Positions 7,797 to 16,680 of a DNA stretch of 33,563 nucleotides are shown one piece after another; position 1 is the first letter of the stretch, and every line of letters starts with the position of its first letter. Made by a program: the position numbers and the translations under genes. Origin of the DNA: Chthonomonadia bacterium (lineage in GTDB: Bacteria > Armatimonadota > HRBIN16); assembly GCA_013314755.1 (NCBI GenBank), contig JABUFA010000037.1, positions 1 to 33,563 of the forward strand, written 5' to 3'. Under the pieces are notes generated by a model. That model had not been told where the DNA came from and made no database searches. It saw only the letters and a program-made list of their open reading frames with translations.

Positions 7797-10700
7797 ATGA
7801 GCACAACAACATCGGCAACCCGGTGGGATATTTTCATCCCCTACACAGAGCAGGACGTAGAACACTTTGTGCGCGCGGGCGTTGAGGGTGCGGTGGTACA
7901 GCGGATACGCTTCGAGCGCGACAGACAATCTCTATATACGGCAGACGTGTTTCTTTTCCACCGCAAGCTGAACCGCCGCATGGTATGGCAGTTCATCGCG
8001 CTGGATGTGTCCGAGGGGAACCTGCATCTGGACCTCCCCACGCCGTTTCGCAACCTGCCCCTCGCCTGGCAAAATCTACTGGCGGAGGCGGTGACCAGGG
8101 CGCTGTGGACGGTGCAGGCGCACCCCAACGGAGCACAGGGGTTCATCCTGAACGCCGATTTCTCCGTGCCGGACGATGTACCCGGACTGGATGGGGGTGG
8201 CGAGAACAGGGTTGCGCCCGGCTTCGCGTGGAACGAGCTGTACGTGCACAGCGCCAAACGTTACCTGTTCGCCAGCGAGCGCGTGCAAGCGATGCGGGTA
8301 CTGGACCTCGGCTGTGGAGTGGGCTACGGCGCGAAGTTTCTGGCGAAGAGTGCACACCATGTCGTCGCCGCCGATGTGGATGTCCATCCCCTGCGCTATG
8401 GCGAGTTGACCTACCCCGATGCAAGGATACAGCGCGTGCACATCGCGCCCATCACCGCCGAGCAGGGTTTGCCGTTTGAGGACGGCTGTTTTGATGCAGT
8501 GGTGTGCTTCGAGGTGGTTGAGCACGTGCCGGTCGAGCAGATGGAGCCGTTCTTCGCGGAGATTGCCCGCGTGATGAAGCGGGATGGCATTCTCATCCTC
8601 TCCACGCCCAACAAGCACGTTTATATCAACTATCCTGACCCCTATCACGTTTCGCTGATGACGCTGGACGAATTCCGTCGCCTGCTGGAGAGCCGATTCG
8701 GGCGGGTGCAGGTGTTTGGGCAGGTGCGCTCGCGCCAGCTACCGCACACCGCGATGGAGTTTGAAATCGTGCCCGAAGCGGATGACGGACAAGAGATTTA
8801 CGTAGCGGTATGCGCCGATTACGTCGGACATAGCCGAACCATTGCCCTGCCCTCGCCGACCGTATGGTATGATCCAGAGGAGGGCAAGCACACGGTGGCT
8901 GAACAGGGCAGGTTGCCCATCAGCGTGATTGTGCATACGCGTAACGAAGAGCACAACATCGCTGAATGTCTTGAACGGGTGAAAGACTGGGCGGGCGAGA
9001 TTATCGTGATGGACATGGAGAGCACCGACCGGACGGTGGAGATAGCCCGCCGGTATACCGACAGGGTGTATGCCCACCCGCTCATTCCCAACTTCGATGA
9101 GGCACGCAACGTCAGTGCACAGCACGCACGTTACGAATGGATTCTGTATGTGGACGCCGACGAGCGCGTCCCTGCGGCGCTGGTGGAAAGGCTGAAAGGC
9201 CTGCTTCCCTCGCTTGGTGAAGAAGTCGCCGCCGTCAGGCTGGTGTATAAGAACCACTTTCTGGGCAAATGGATAAGATACGCAGGGGAATGGTATCCGG
9301 GCTACAAGGCGCCGATGCTATTGCGCAAAGGCAGGTTTGAATGGCTGGCGACGGCGCATGAGGGAGTTCGCGTGTACGGGCAGGTGTTTCACTTTCCCCC
9401 CGATGACCCCGACTGCGCCATTGAACACCATTCGATGCCCACGCTCAATGAATACCTGCGCAAGATGGTTCACTATTCGCAGAGCGCGGCAGAGCAGATG
9501 GTGCAGGAGAATGTCCCCTGCTCCTGGCAGACGCTTGCCGCTGCGATGGGTGTTGCCTTTCGTTTCTATTATGACCACACGCAGGGCTATCGGGATGGGG
9601 CGCACGGTTTTCTGCTGGCTGTCTGCGGAGCAATCAGTGCGCTGATGGACCAGGTGCGCTATGCGGAACTGCGCCTGCGTGAGGGTTGGGAAGGGAGCGG
9701 CCTCCTGCCCGCCAGCGCCGAGGAGTTCCTGCGCTTCGCAGCGGATGTGGCGGCGGGCAAAGTAGCGGTAGAGCAGAGAAAACTGTCGCATATCCTGAGC
9801 GTTTCGGGGGATACCACCACACAGGTTTCACCCCCTTCCTGGTGGCAACGACTGTGGCAAAGGCTTCAACGGCAGGCGGGCGGCAGAGTCGCCATACTGG
9901 GCATGGGCAGCAAACCCCTCATCGCCGGATGGACGGAGGCGGATACAGAAGCGGATGCGCTGATTGCCTTCGGCGCAGGCTGGCGTGAGGCGGCGGACCG
10001 GCTGCGCGAGGGGGGCAGTTTCTTCGTCGGTGTACCGTATGTGCCCGAAGACCCCCAGGCATGGCGCGAAGAGGTGGAACAGGCGTTTTCAGCCACCGCC
10101 CACCTGCTTGATCCCGAAAACAACAGCAACTGGTGCTTCGCCTTCGGCTGGAAGGGGCAGAGGGTGGAACCTATTCGCCGGCGGGTGCTAATGCTAACGC
10201 ATGGGCGTGCGCTGGAGATGCTGGGAGGCGGGGAGACGCAGCTCTTTGAGACGCTGATTGCCCTGCGGGGGCAGGGCGTGGTGGCGGACCTTTCGGTGTC
10301 CATGCGTCTGAGCGAGGAGCCGTACGACCTGATACACGTGTTCAGCCTGTACCATGCCGATAAAATCGCGTCTCTGGAACGCACAGGCAAGCCGATGGTG
10401 GTCTCCACCATCTTTCGGGATAACTCGGCGTTTTATCCGGTCACGGTTGGCGCGGCGGTCTTTCGTCAGGAGACGGCACAGCAGGTGGAGCAGGCTCTGC
10501 AGGCGTGGAAGGAGGGCAGACTGCGCGTGACAGGGCTGGATGCCGGATCGCTGGACGAACCCGAACAGGTGCGCGAGGTCAAGCGCAGGATTATCGAGCG
10601 GGCGCAACTGCTTCTGCCAAACTGTCGGTGGGAGCATTCTGCCCTGCGGCGGTATTTCCAGATGGGCTACAAACCCGTTCGAATAGTGCCCAATGCGGTC

Positions 10701-11606
10701 AGCCCGGAGCGGTTTATCCACGCAACGCCCGATGCTTTCGTGGAGCGTTTTGGCTGGCGTGACTTCGTGCTGTGTGCTGGGCGCATCGAGCCGTTCAAAA
10801 ACCAGCTGATGCTCATCTGGGCGTTGCGGGGTACCGGCATACCGCTGGTGCTGGCGGGGAACATTTCAGACGCGCAGTACGGTGCGCTGTGTCGGCAGTG
10901 GGCGGACGAGAACGTGCATTTTGTCGGCGAACTTCCCCCCGACCTGTTAGCCAGCGCATACGCCACCGCGCGGGTGCACGCCATGCCTTCATGGGCGGAG
11001 ACGCCCGGATTGACCACGCTGGAGGCGGCGCTGGCAGGCTGTGCAGTGGTGGTGGGCGACCAGGGGGCGGAGCGTGAATACTTCGGCGACTTCGCCTACT
11101 ACTGCAACCCGGCGGACGTGGACTCCGTGCGCCAGGCGGTGCTGAATGCCTGGGAGGACGGAGATACCGCCCGGCGTGAAGCCTTTCGGCAGTACATTCT
11201 TCAAAACTACACCTGGCAGAAAACGGCAGAGACCACAGCGGAGGCATACGAACAGGTTCTGCGCGGTGGGCGCACGATACTGGCTCTGCCCGATTGGAGA
11301 GACGCCAACACCTGGCAGACACTGGTGAAACAGTATCTTCAGGAGCACCAGCCGGGCGATGGGTGGTTGTTGCAAGTATACGCAGGAGTGCTGAACGCTT
11401 TCAGCGCAGAGGACGCCTACAGCCTGCTGGCGCAGTATGTGCTCTCTTTGGGATACAATCCCGACCACTGCGCGGATATTGAGGTCATCAGTGAACTGCC
11501 CGAAATTGCCTGCGGACGGGTAGTGCTGGTGGGTGGTCGTTACGACAGCATCCTGCAGACCCGATACGGGACGCGGTGCGAGCGTCTTGAGAAGAAAGCG
11601 GCGTAG
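7797..11606 (+). CDS. trifunctional methyltransferase - GT2 - GT4 glycosyltransferase
   Basis: A 1269-aa fusion. Residues 1-160 are unrecognised. Residues about 165-285 are a class I SAM methyltransferase: motif I VLDLGCGVGYGA at about 168, then DAVVCFEVVEHV. Residues about 375-590 are a GT-A family 2 glycosyltransferase (ISVIVHTRNEEHN, ESTDRTVEIARRY, and DVDADER supplying the metal-binding DxD near 453). After a linker, residues about 795-1190 are a GT-B family 4 enzyme (LGGGETQLFETL; FVLCAGRIEPFKNQ; ETPGLTTLEAALAGCAVVV near 1068). There is no signal peptide or membrane segment, so it should act in the cytoplasm on a growing glycan or glycoprotein. It probably shares a transcript with the MerR gene and the next gene (24 nt away). 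Substrates cannot be inferred. Confidence 0.88.
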   Translation: MSTTTSATRWDIFIPYTEQDVEHFVRAGVEGAVVQRIRFERDRQSLYTADVFLFHRKLNRRMVWQFIALDVSEGNLHLDLPTPFRNLPLAWQNLLAEAVTRALWTVQAHPNGAQGFILNADFSVPDDVPGLDGGGENRVAPGFAWNELYVHSAKRYLFASERVQAMRVLDLGCGVGYGAKFLAKSAHHVVAADVDVHPLRYGELTYPDARIQRVHIAPITAEQGLPFEDGCFDAVVCFEVVEHVPVEQMEPFFAEIARVMKRDGILILSTPNKHVYINYPDPYHVSLMTLDEFRRLLESRFGRVQVFGQVRSRQLPHTAMEFEIVPEADDGQEIYVAVCADYVGHSRTIALPSPTVWYDPEEGKHTVAEQGRLPISVIVHTRNEEHNIAECLERVKDWAGEIIVMDMESTDRTVEIARRYTDRVYAHPLIPNFDEARNVSAQHARYEWILYVDADERVPAALVERLKGLLPSLGEEVAAVRLVYKNHFLGKWIRYAGEWYPGYKAPMLLRKGRFEWLATAHEGVRVYGQVFHFPPDDPDCAIEHHSMPTLNEYLRKMVHYSQSAAEQMVQENVPCSWQTLAAAMGVAFRFYYDHTQGYRDGAHGFLLAVCGAISALMDQVRYAELRLREGWEGSGLLPASAEEFLRFAADVAAGKVAVEQRKLSHILSVSGDTTTQVSPPSWWQRLWQRLQRQAGGRVAILGMGSKPLIAGWTEADTEADALIAFGAGWREAADRLREGGSFFVGVPYVPEDPQAWREEVEQAFSATAHLLDPENNSNWCFAFGWKGQRVEPIRRRVLMLTHGRALEMLGGGETQLFETLIALRGQGVVADLSVSMRLSEEPYDLIHVFSLYHADKIASLERTGKPMVVSTIFRDNSAFYPVTVGAAVFRQETAQQVEQALQAWKEGRLRVTGLDAGSLDEPEQVREVKRRIIERAQLLLPNCRWEHSALRRYFQMGYKPVRIVPNAVSPERFIHATPDAFVERFGWRDFVLCAGRIEPFKNQLMLIWALRGTGIPLVLAGNISDAQYGALCRQWADENVHFVGELPPDLLASAYATARVHAMPSWAETPGLTTLEAALAGCAVVVGDQGAEREYFGDFAYYCNPADVDSVRQAVLNAWEDGDTARREAFRQYILQNYTWQKTAETTAEAYEQVLRGGRTILALPDWRDANTWQTLVKQYLQEHQPGDGWLLQVYAGVLNAFSAEDAYSLLAQYVLSLGYNPDHCADIEVISELPEIACGRVVLVGGRYDSILQTRYGTRCERLEKKAA

Positions 11607-11629
11607 ACGGCGGAAGGAGGTTTACAGCA

Positions 11630-14600
11630 ATGAGCACAGCGGATAACAATCGGGCCGGGCAGACGGCAAGCCCACGCGTTCTGCATATCGTCTGGGAAGG
11701 GGCTTTTCTGGCACGGCATAGCCTTGCGGTGGTGAACAGGGAGCTGGTTTGTGCTCTGCACCACCTGATGCCAGAGTGGGAGTTCTATCTTCTGCCCCAC
11801 GTCACGGATGACGGCGCACTGCGTGGTGAGCCGCGCTGGCGGTTCATTGAAGAGCGGATGCGTCGCCTGCCCCGCCATGTGGACGTGTGGATACGCCACC
11901 ACTGGCCCCCAAGCTGGCAACGCCCTAACGCCGAACGTTTTATCGTGATACAGCCATGGGAGTTCGGCTCTATACCGGTAGAGTGGGTAGACGCTATCAA
12001 CCAGAACGTGGACGAGCTGTGGGTTCCGTCCACCTTTGTGCGTGATTCTTACGTGCGCGACGGCGTGCGAGCAGAGAAGGTATTTGTGGTGCCCAACGGC
12101 GTTTCGGAGGTCTTTTTTGAGGAGGTTCCTCCTCTACAGCTGCCCACCCAGAAGCGGTTTCGCTTCCTGTTTGTGGGAGGCACGATACCACGCAAAGGGA
12201 TTGACATTCTTCTGGACGGCTACACGCGCACCTTCACCCGTGCCGATGACGTCGCGCTGGTAATAAAAGATTTCGGCACCAATACCTTCTATCGCGGGCA
12301 GAACTTTGTGGAGCAGATTCGCTGGTTCCAGAAACAGCCCGAGGTGCCCGAAATCGTCTACATCGGCGAGGAGCTGGACGACCGGCAGATGAACGCGCTG
12401 TATCGCGCCTGCCATGCGCTGGTGCATCCCTATCGCGGCGAGGGGTTCGGACTGCCGATTGCCGAGGCGATGACGTGCGGGCTTCCGGTCATTGTGACCG
12501 GCTTCGGCGCGGCGATGGATTTCTGCAACGCGGAACGCGCCTGGCTGATACCAGCGGAGGTAGAGTACTTCCCCGATAACCTTGTCGGGGAGATGGAGAC
12601 GGTGAACCGCCCCTTCTGGGCGAAGCCTCAGCGCAACGCGATGGAATCACTGATGGAACAGATTTACCGCGACTATCCCTCCGCCAGAGAGCGAGCTGAA
12701 CGGGCAGCACAGTGGGTTCGGGAGAACCTGACCTGGGCGCGGGCGGCGCAAATTGCGGCGGAAAGATTGCTGGCGGCGTCCAGAACCGGTGCACCTACTG
12801 AGGAAGCGGAAAACATTATCCTTCGCGCTGCCGAGCATGTGGCGCAGGAGGATTACGACTCGGCGATTGTCCTGCTGGAGCGGCTGATTCGCGAACAGCC
12901 TCAGCAGCTGAAGGCGTACTGCGGGCTGGGCGTTGCCTTTTTCCAGTCGGGCAGTATCGCCCGGGCAGAAGGCGTGTTGCGGCAGGGCTTACAGCACGGT
13001 GAGGATTTTGAACTGCACTATCATCTGGCGTACATCCTGATGCAAACGGGGCGTTCGGGCGAGGCACTGCGTCATGCAACTCACGCGGTGGAACTGAACC
13101 CCGACTGCGAAGAGGCTGTGGACCTTCTGCGCAAACTGTGTGCGAAACTCCAGAGGCGGTCGTTGAAGCGGGGCAGGCACGCCCTCCAGCAGGACCTGCA
13201 GAAGGCGAATCGTCTACTGCAGAGCACGGGAACGAGCACATCTTCCACCCAGCCAACCGTCCAGCCGGCGGCGTCGCCCTCTCGCAAGAAACATCCCGCT
13301 ATCTCGCTGTGCATGATAGCAAAGGATGAGGAGGTTTTCATTGAGGACTGCCTGAAGAGTGTGCAGGGGCTGGTGGATGAGATTGTGCTGGTGGATACTG
13401 GCTCAACCGACCGCACGGTGGAAATCGCCCGTCGCTATGGGGCGAAGGTGGTGCATCACGCCTGGCGAGATGACTTCTCGGATGCCCGTAACGTCTCGCT
13501 ACAGCACGCTACCGGCGACTGGATACTGTGGCTGGACGCCGACGAACGTCTGGACCGCGGCAGTGCCGAGGCAATCCGCAACGCCATTCAGGACCCTCAG
13601 TTCGCCGGCTATCTGGTGGAGATTCACAACGAGGTCGGCGAGGGACAGAGCACCAGTACCTTTGTGCACCGCGCCTGCCGCCTGTTCCGACGCCTGCCCG
13701 TCACACGCTTTGAGGGGCGCATCCACGAGCAGGTGGTGCCCTCGCTGGAGCGCAACGGCTACGAGGTGGCTTTCCTGAAGGGCGTGCGCATCTTGCACAT
13801 CGGATACCGGCAGGACATCGTTGCCGAGCGCCGCAAGCATGAGCGTACTATCCGCATGTTGCGCGAAGAGGTGCAGAAGAACCCCGATGACCTCTTCCAG
13901 CGGTTCAATCTGGGCAACGCCTACTACGTTGCCGGTCGGTACGCGGAGGCGGTTCAGGAGCTGGAGCCGATTGTTGACCAGATAGAGTCATACGCCGACC
14001 ATGCTTCCATCGGCTACGTTCTGCTGGCGAACGCCCTGTATGCGCTGGGGCGTCATCAGCAGGTGCTGGAGGTGCACGAACGTGCCCGACAGCGAGGCAT
14101 TGACCATCCGGGGCTGGATTTCGCGGACGGTTACGCCTATCTGGCTCTGCGTCGGTACGAGGAGGCGGTGGAGGCGTTTGGCAAGGCGATTCAGGCAGGC
14201 GGGGATGAGCGTTTCTTCGGCGGAGATACCAGCATCAGCGGCTTCAAAGCGTACTACGGGCTGGCGCAGGCGTATCTGGGACTGGAACGTCTGGAGGAGA
14301 GCGAGGCGGAGTGCCGCCGGGCGTTGCAGGAACAGCCAACCTTCGCCGAGGCTCGTTACCTGCTGGCGCAGCTGCTGTTCGCCCGGGGCGAGTTCGCTTC
14401 CGCGCTGAAGGAGCTGGAACAGGCGTATCAGCACGCGCCTCAGAACCCCGAAATCGCGCGCGAACTGGCGATGCGCTATGAGGAGGCAAAACGCTGGACC
14501 GACGCCTATGCGATATGGCGCAGGCTGGTCGGCACCTTCCAGAACAACCCGGAATGGCGCTGGCACAGTGCAACCTGTGCAGAAAGGCTGAATCTGTGGC

Positions 14601-15016
14601 AGGAGGCGCAGGCGGATTATGCAGAGATTACGGTAACCAACCCACACTTTGCGCCGGCGTGGGTTAACCTTGGCAGGGTGCATCTGGCGCAGGGAGATTA
14701 TGAAGGTGCGCTGTCGTGCTTCACCCGCGCCATCGAACTGAACCCTGAAGACGCGAACGCCTTCTTCAACGCAGGCGACGCGCTGTATCGGCTTGGCGCG
14801 TATGAGGCGGCGGCGGAAACCTACACCGCCGGGCTGCAACGTGACCCACAGAACGCACAGGGCTTCTTCACCCTGGGCAACGCCTACTTCCAGATGGGTG
14901 CGTACGACGCCGCCATCATGGCGTATCAGCAGGTACTCGCCCTCCAGCCTGACCATGCGGAGGCGAAGCATAACCTGCAGCTGGCAAAGGAACAGATGCA
15001 ATATCGGGTGGCGTAA
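11630..15016 (+). CDS. GT4 - TPR - GT2 - TPR glycosyltransferase
   Basis: An 1128-aa cytoplasmic multidomain protein. Residues about 1-385 are a GT-B family 4 enzyme (FLFVGGTIPRKGIDILLDGY near 177; GEGFGLPIAEAMTCGLPVIV near 269). Residues about 395-510 are TPR repeats. Residues about 555-755 are a GT2 domain (ISLCMIAKDEEVFIEDCL, VDTGSTDRTVEIARRYGAKV, WLDADER at about 635). From about 758 to the end come further TPR repeats, with typical A/G/Y/A spacing such as AWVNLGRVHLAQGDYEGAL. TPR-coupled GT2 enzymes are known from protein and peptide glycosylation and from surface glycan loci, where the TPRs hold a partner or acceptor. The ribosome site GGAAGGAGG precedes ATG 11630. Its GT2 module resembles that of the preceding gene, with the GT2/GT4 order inverted. 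Confidence 0.88.
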   Translation: MSTADNNRAGQTASPRVLHIVWEGAFLARHSLAVVNRELVCALHHLMPEWEFYLLPHVTDDGALRGEPRWRFIEERMRRLPRHVDVWIRHHWPPSWQRPNAERFIVIQPWEFGSIPVEWVDAINQNVDELWVPSTFVRDSYVRDGVRAEKVFVVPNGVSEVFFEEVPPLQLPTQKRFRFLFVGGTIPRKGIDILLDGYTRTFTRADDVALVIKDFGTNTFYRGQNFVEQIRWFQKQPEVPEIVYIGEELDDRQMNALYRACHALVHPYRGEGFGLPIAEAMTCGLPVIVTGFGAAMDFCNAERAWLIPAEVEYFPDNLVGEMETVNRPFWAKPQRNAMESLMEQIYRDYPSARERAERAAQWVRENLTWARAAQIAAERLLAASRTGAPTEEAENIILRAAEHVAQEDYDSAIVLLERLIREQPQQLKAYCGLGVAFFQSGSIARAEGVLRQGLQHGEDFELHYHLAYILMQTGRSGEALRHATHAVELNPDCEEAVDLLRKLCAKLQRRSLKRGRHALQQDLQKANRLLQSTGTSTSSTQPTVQPAASPSRKKHPAISLCMIAKDEEVFIEDCLKSVQGLVDEIVLVDTGSTDRTVEIARRYGAKVVHHAWRDDFSDARNVSLQHATGDWILWLDADERLDRGSAEAIRNAIQDPQFAGYLVEIHNEVGEGQSTSTFVHRACRLFRRLPVTRFEGRIHEQVVPSLERNGYEVAFLKGVRILHIGYRQDIVAERRKHERTIRMLREEVQKNPDDLFQRFNLGNAYYVAGRYAEAVQELEPIVDQIESYADHASIGYVLLANALYALGRHQQVLEVHERARQRGIDHPGLDFADGYAYLALRRYEEAVEAFGKAIQAGGDERFFGGDTSISGFKAYYGLAQAYLGLERLEESEAECRRALQEQPTFAEARYLLAQLLFARGEFASALKELEQAYQHAPQNPEIARELAMRYEEAKRWTDAYAIWRRLVGTFQNNPEWRWHSATCAERLNLWQEAQADYAEITVTNPHFAPAWVNLGRVHLAQGDYEGALSCFTRAIELNPEDANAFFNAGDALYRLGAYEAAAETYTAGLQRDPQNAQGFFTLGNAYFQMGAYDAAIMAYQQVLALQPDHAEAKHNLQLAKEQMQYRVA

Positions 15017-15034
15017 GGCTTTGATGCTCTATTC

Positions 15035-15535
15035 TGTCCTTGCGATTGGAAATCGCAGGTATGGAGTGCTGAAGCCATGCTTCAGCATTCCAGAGTAGCC
15101 CGCAACCTCCTGTTGCAGGGTTGCCCTCCCTCCTTTTCTCTGCCCTTGCGATTGGAAATCGCAGGCAACACAGGACAAAACCTGCCAAAGCAGGTTCATA
15201 TGGAGTGCTGAAGCCATGCTTCAGCAAACTCAGCATCCGAAGGAGGCTTCGTCATGAGTAGCCCGCAACTTCCAGTTGCAGGGGTGTTTTTACGGCAACC
15301 TTGCGATTGGAAATCGCAGGCAACACAGGACAAAACCTGCCCAAGCAGGTTAGTATGGGTTGCTGAAGCAAGCTTCAGCACTCCAAAAAGGTCAGCCTAC
15401 CTTTTTATCCTGCCCTTGCAATTAGAAATCGCAGGCTACTCAGGACGAGACCTGCTGGCGCAGGTTCGTGGTTGCTGAAGCAAGCTTCAGCACTCCAAAG
15501 CAGAATGCCTTGCTGAAGCAAGCTTCAGCACTCCA
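15035..15535. repeat. mosaic of four short palindrome families in repeated order
   Basis: This 500-nt stretch holds no gene. It contains 14 short hairpins of four kinds. Family A (TGCGATTGGAAATCGCA) is at 15041, 15147, 15302 and, mutated, 15417. Family B (AACCTGC-loop-GCAGGTT) is at 15179, 15334 and 15449. Family C (TGCTGAAG..CTTCAGCA) is at 15067, 15206, 15361, 15473 and 15511. Family D (GCAAC..GTTGC after AGTAGCCC) is at 15093 and 15258. The order is A-C-D, A-B-C-D, A-B-C, A-B-C, C. It lies between two genes read in the same direction. It is not CRISPR-like: unit length varies, there are no unique spacers of constant length and no cas genes. I see no transposase. Confidence 0.85.
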
Positions 15536-15556
15536 AAGAAGGTCTTACACTCAAGG

Positions 15557-15562
15557 TATAAT
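15557..15562 (+). promoter_or_regulatory. possible -10 element before queG
   Basis: A perfect TATAAT lies 33 nt before the queG start, just beyond the last palindrome. No convincing -35 box lies 16-18 bp upstream, so promoter activity is only plausible. Confidence 0.35.
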
Positions 15563-15594
15563 ACGGACGTTGAAGCGATGCAAAAGGTAAGGCG

Positions 15595-16680
15595 ATGAGC
15601 CGTTCTCTTAGCGTTTTGAGCGATTCCATCTGTGCCTGTGCACGCTCGCTGGGGTTTGACCTGGTGGGTATCGCGCCGGTGCTTCCCCCCGCACATGCCC
15701 TCTTCTTCCGCTGGTGGTTAGAGCAGGGCTTCGCCGGCGAAATGCACTATCTGCTTCGTACCGTCGACAAACGGTGTGACCCTCAGCTGATGCTTCCGGG
15801 CGCAAAGAGCGCGGTGGTGGTAGGGCTGAACTATGCCCCCGCTGTTTCGCCTGTCACCGACGACCCGACCCGCGCCGTCTTCGCTCGTTATGCGCTGGGC
15901 GAGGACTACCATGAGGTCGTAACTTGTAAACTGCAGGAGCTGCTGGAGTTCATTCGCCAGCGGGTGGGCGAATGTCAGGCTAAAATAGGAGTGGATGCCG
16001 CGCCCGTGCTGGAACGCGACCTGGCATGGCGAGCAGGGCTCGGCTGGTTCGGCAAGAACACGATGCTGATCAATACGCGGCTTGGTTCGTACTTCTTCAT
16101 TGGCGAGATTCTGCTGGACATAGAGCTGGAGTACGACCAGCCTGCGTTCGGTGGGTGCGGCACCTGCACGCGGTGCATCGAGGCGTGCCCAACAGGGGCA
16201 ATTGTCGCGCCGTATGTGCTGGACGCAAGCCGATGCATCAGCTACCTGACCATTGAACTCAAAGGCTCCATTCCCGAGTGTCTGCGTTCGCTCATGGGCA
16301 ATCGCGTGTTCGGGTGTGACATCTGTCAGGAGGTTTGTCCGTTCAATCAGCCGCGTGCCCATGCGCCTTTGCGTGCCTCGCCCACTCGAGAGCCGGCGTT
16401 TGCTCCGCGTGAAATCACCCTTGCGCCGCGACTGGTGGACCTGTTGAGGATGCGCGAGGAGCAGTTCCGGGAGGCGTTCCGCAAGAGCGCAGTGAAGCGC
16501 ACCAAGTGGCGAGGCTTGCGGCGCAACGTGGCGGTGGCATTGGGCAACAGCGGCGACCCCTTTGCGCTCCCCGTGCTGAAGGAGGAAGCCGCCGCCGAAA
16601 CCGACCCCGTCGTGCGCGAGCATCTGCAGTGGGCGATAGAACAATACGCTACTCGTCACCCGTCTTCCCGAAGTTCCTGA
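15595..16680 (+). CDS. queG: epoxyqueuosine reductase
   Basis: A 361-aa cytoplasmic iron-sulfur and cobalamin enzyme that reduces epoxyqueuosine to queuosine in tRNA, the last step of queuosine biosynthesis. The family signature is clear. GVDAAPVLERDLAWRAGLGW and FGKNTMLINTRLGSYFFIGE form the cobalamin-binding catalytic domain. Two [4Fe-4S] motifs follow: C188-x2-C191-x2-C194-x3-C198-P, and C241-x2-C244-x3-C248-P. The C-terminal end (about 300-355: VAVALGNSGDPFALPVL...VREHLQWAIEQY) is HEAT-like, as in other QueG proteins. The start ATG 15595 has only a weak AAGG upstream. The 3' end overlaps the convergent PA14 gene by 32 bp. No other queuosine genes are in the window. Confidence 0.95.
   Translation: MSRSLSVLSDSICACARSLGFDLVGIAPVLPPAHALFFRWWLEQGFAGEMHYLLRTVDKRCDPQLMLPGAKSAVVVGLNYAPAVSPVTDDPTRAVFARYALGEDYHEVVTCKLQELLEFIRQRVGECQAKIGVDAAPVLERDLAWRAGLGWFGKNTMLINTRLGSYFFIGEILLDIELEYDQPAFGGCGTCTRCIEACPTGAIVAPYVLDASRCISYLTIELKGSIPECLRSLMGNRVFGCDICQEVCPFNQPRAHAPLRASPTREPAFAPREITLAPRLVDLLRMREEQFREAFRKSAVKRTKWRGLRRNVAVALGNSGDPFALPVLKEEAAAETDPVVREHLQWAIEQYATRHPSSRSS

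Noticed and set aside
14001-15001. Long minus-strand frame (about 337 codons) opposite the TPR gene
   Set aside because: It arises from the codon pattern of the GC-rich plus-strand gene, whose domains are clear. The minus frame matches no family I recognise.
15035-15535. CRISPR array
   Set aside because: Hairpins are of four different kinds, unit lengths vary, there are no unique spacers of equal length and no cas genes are nearby.
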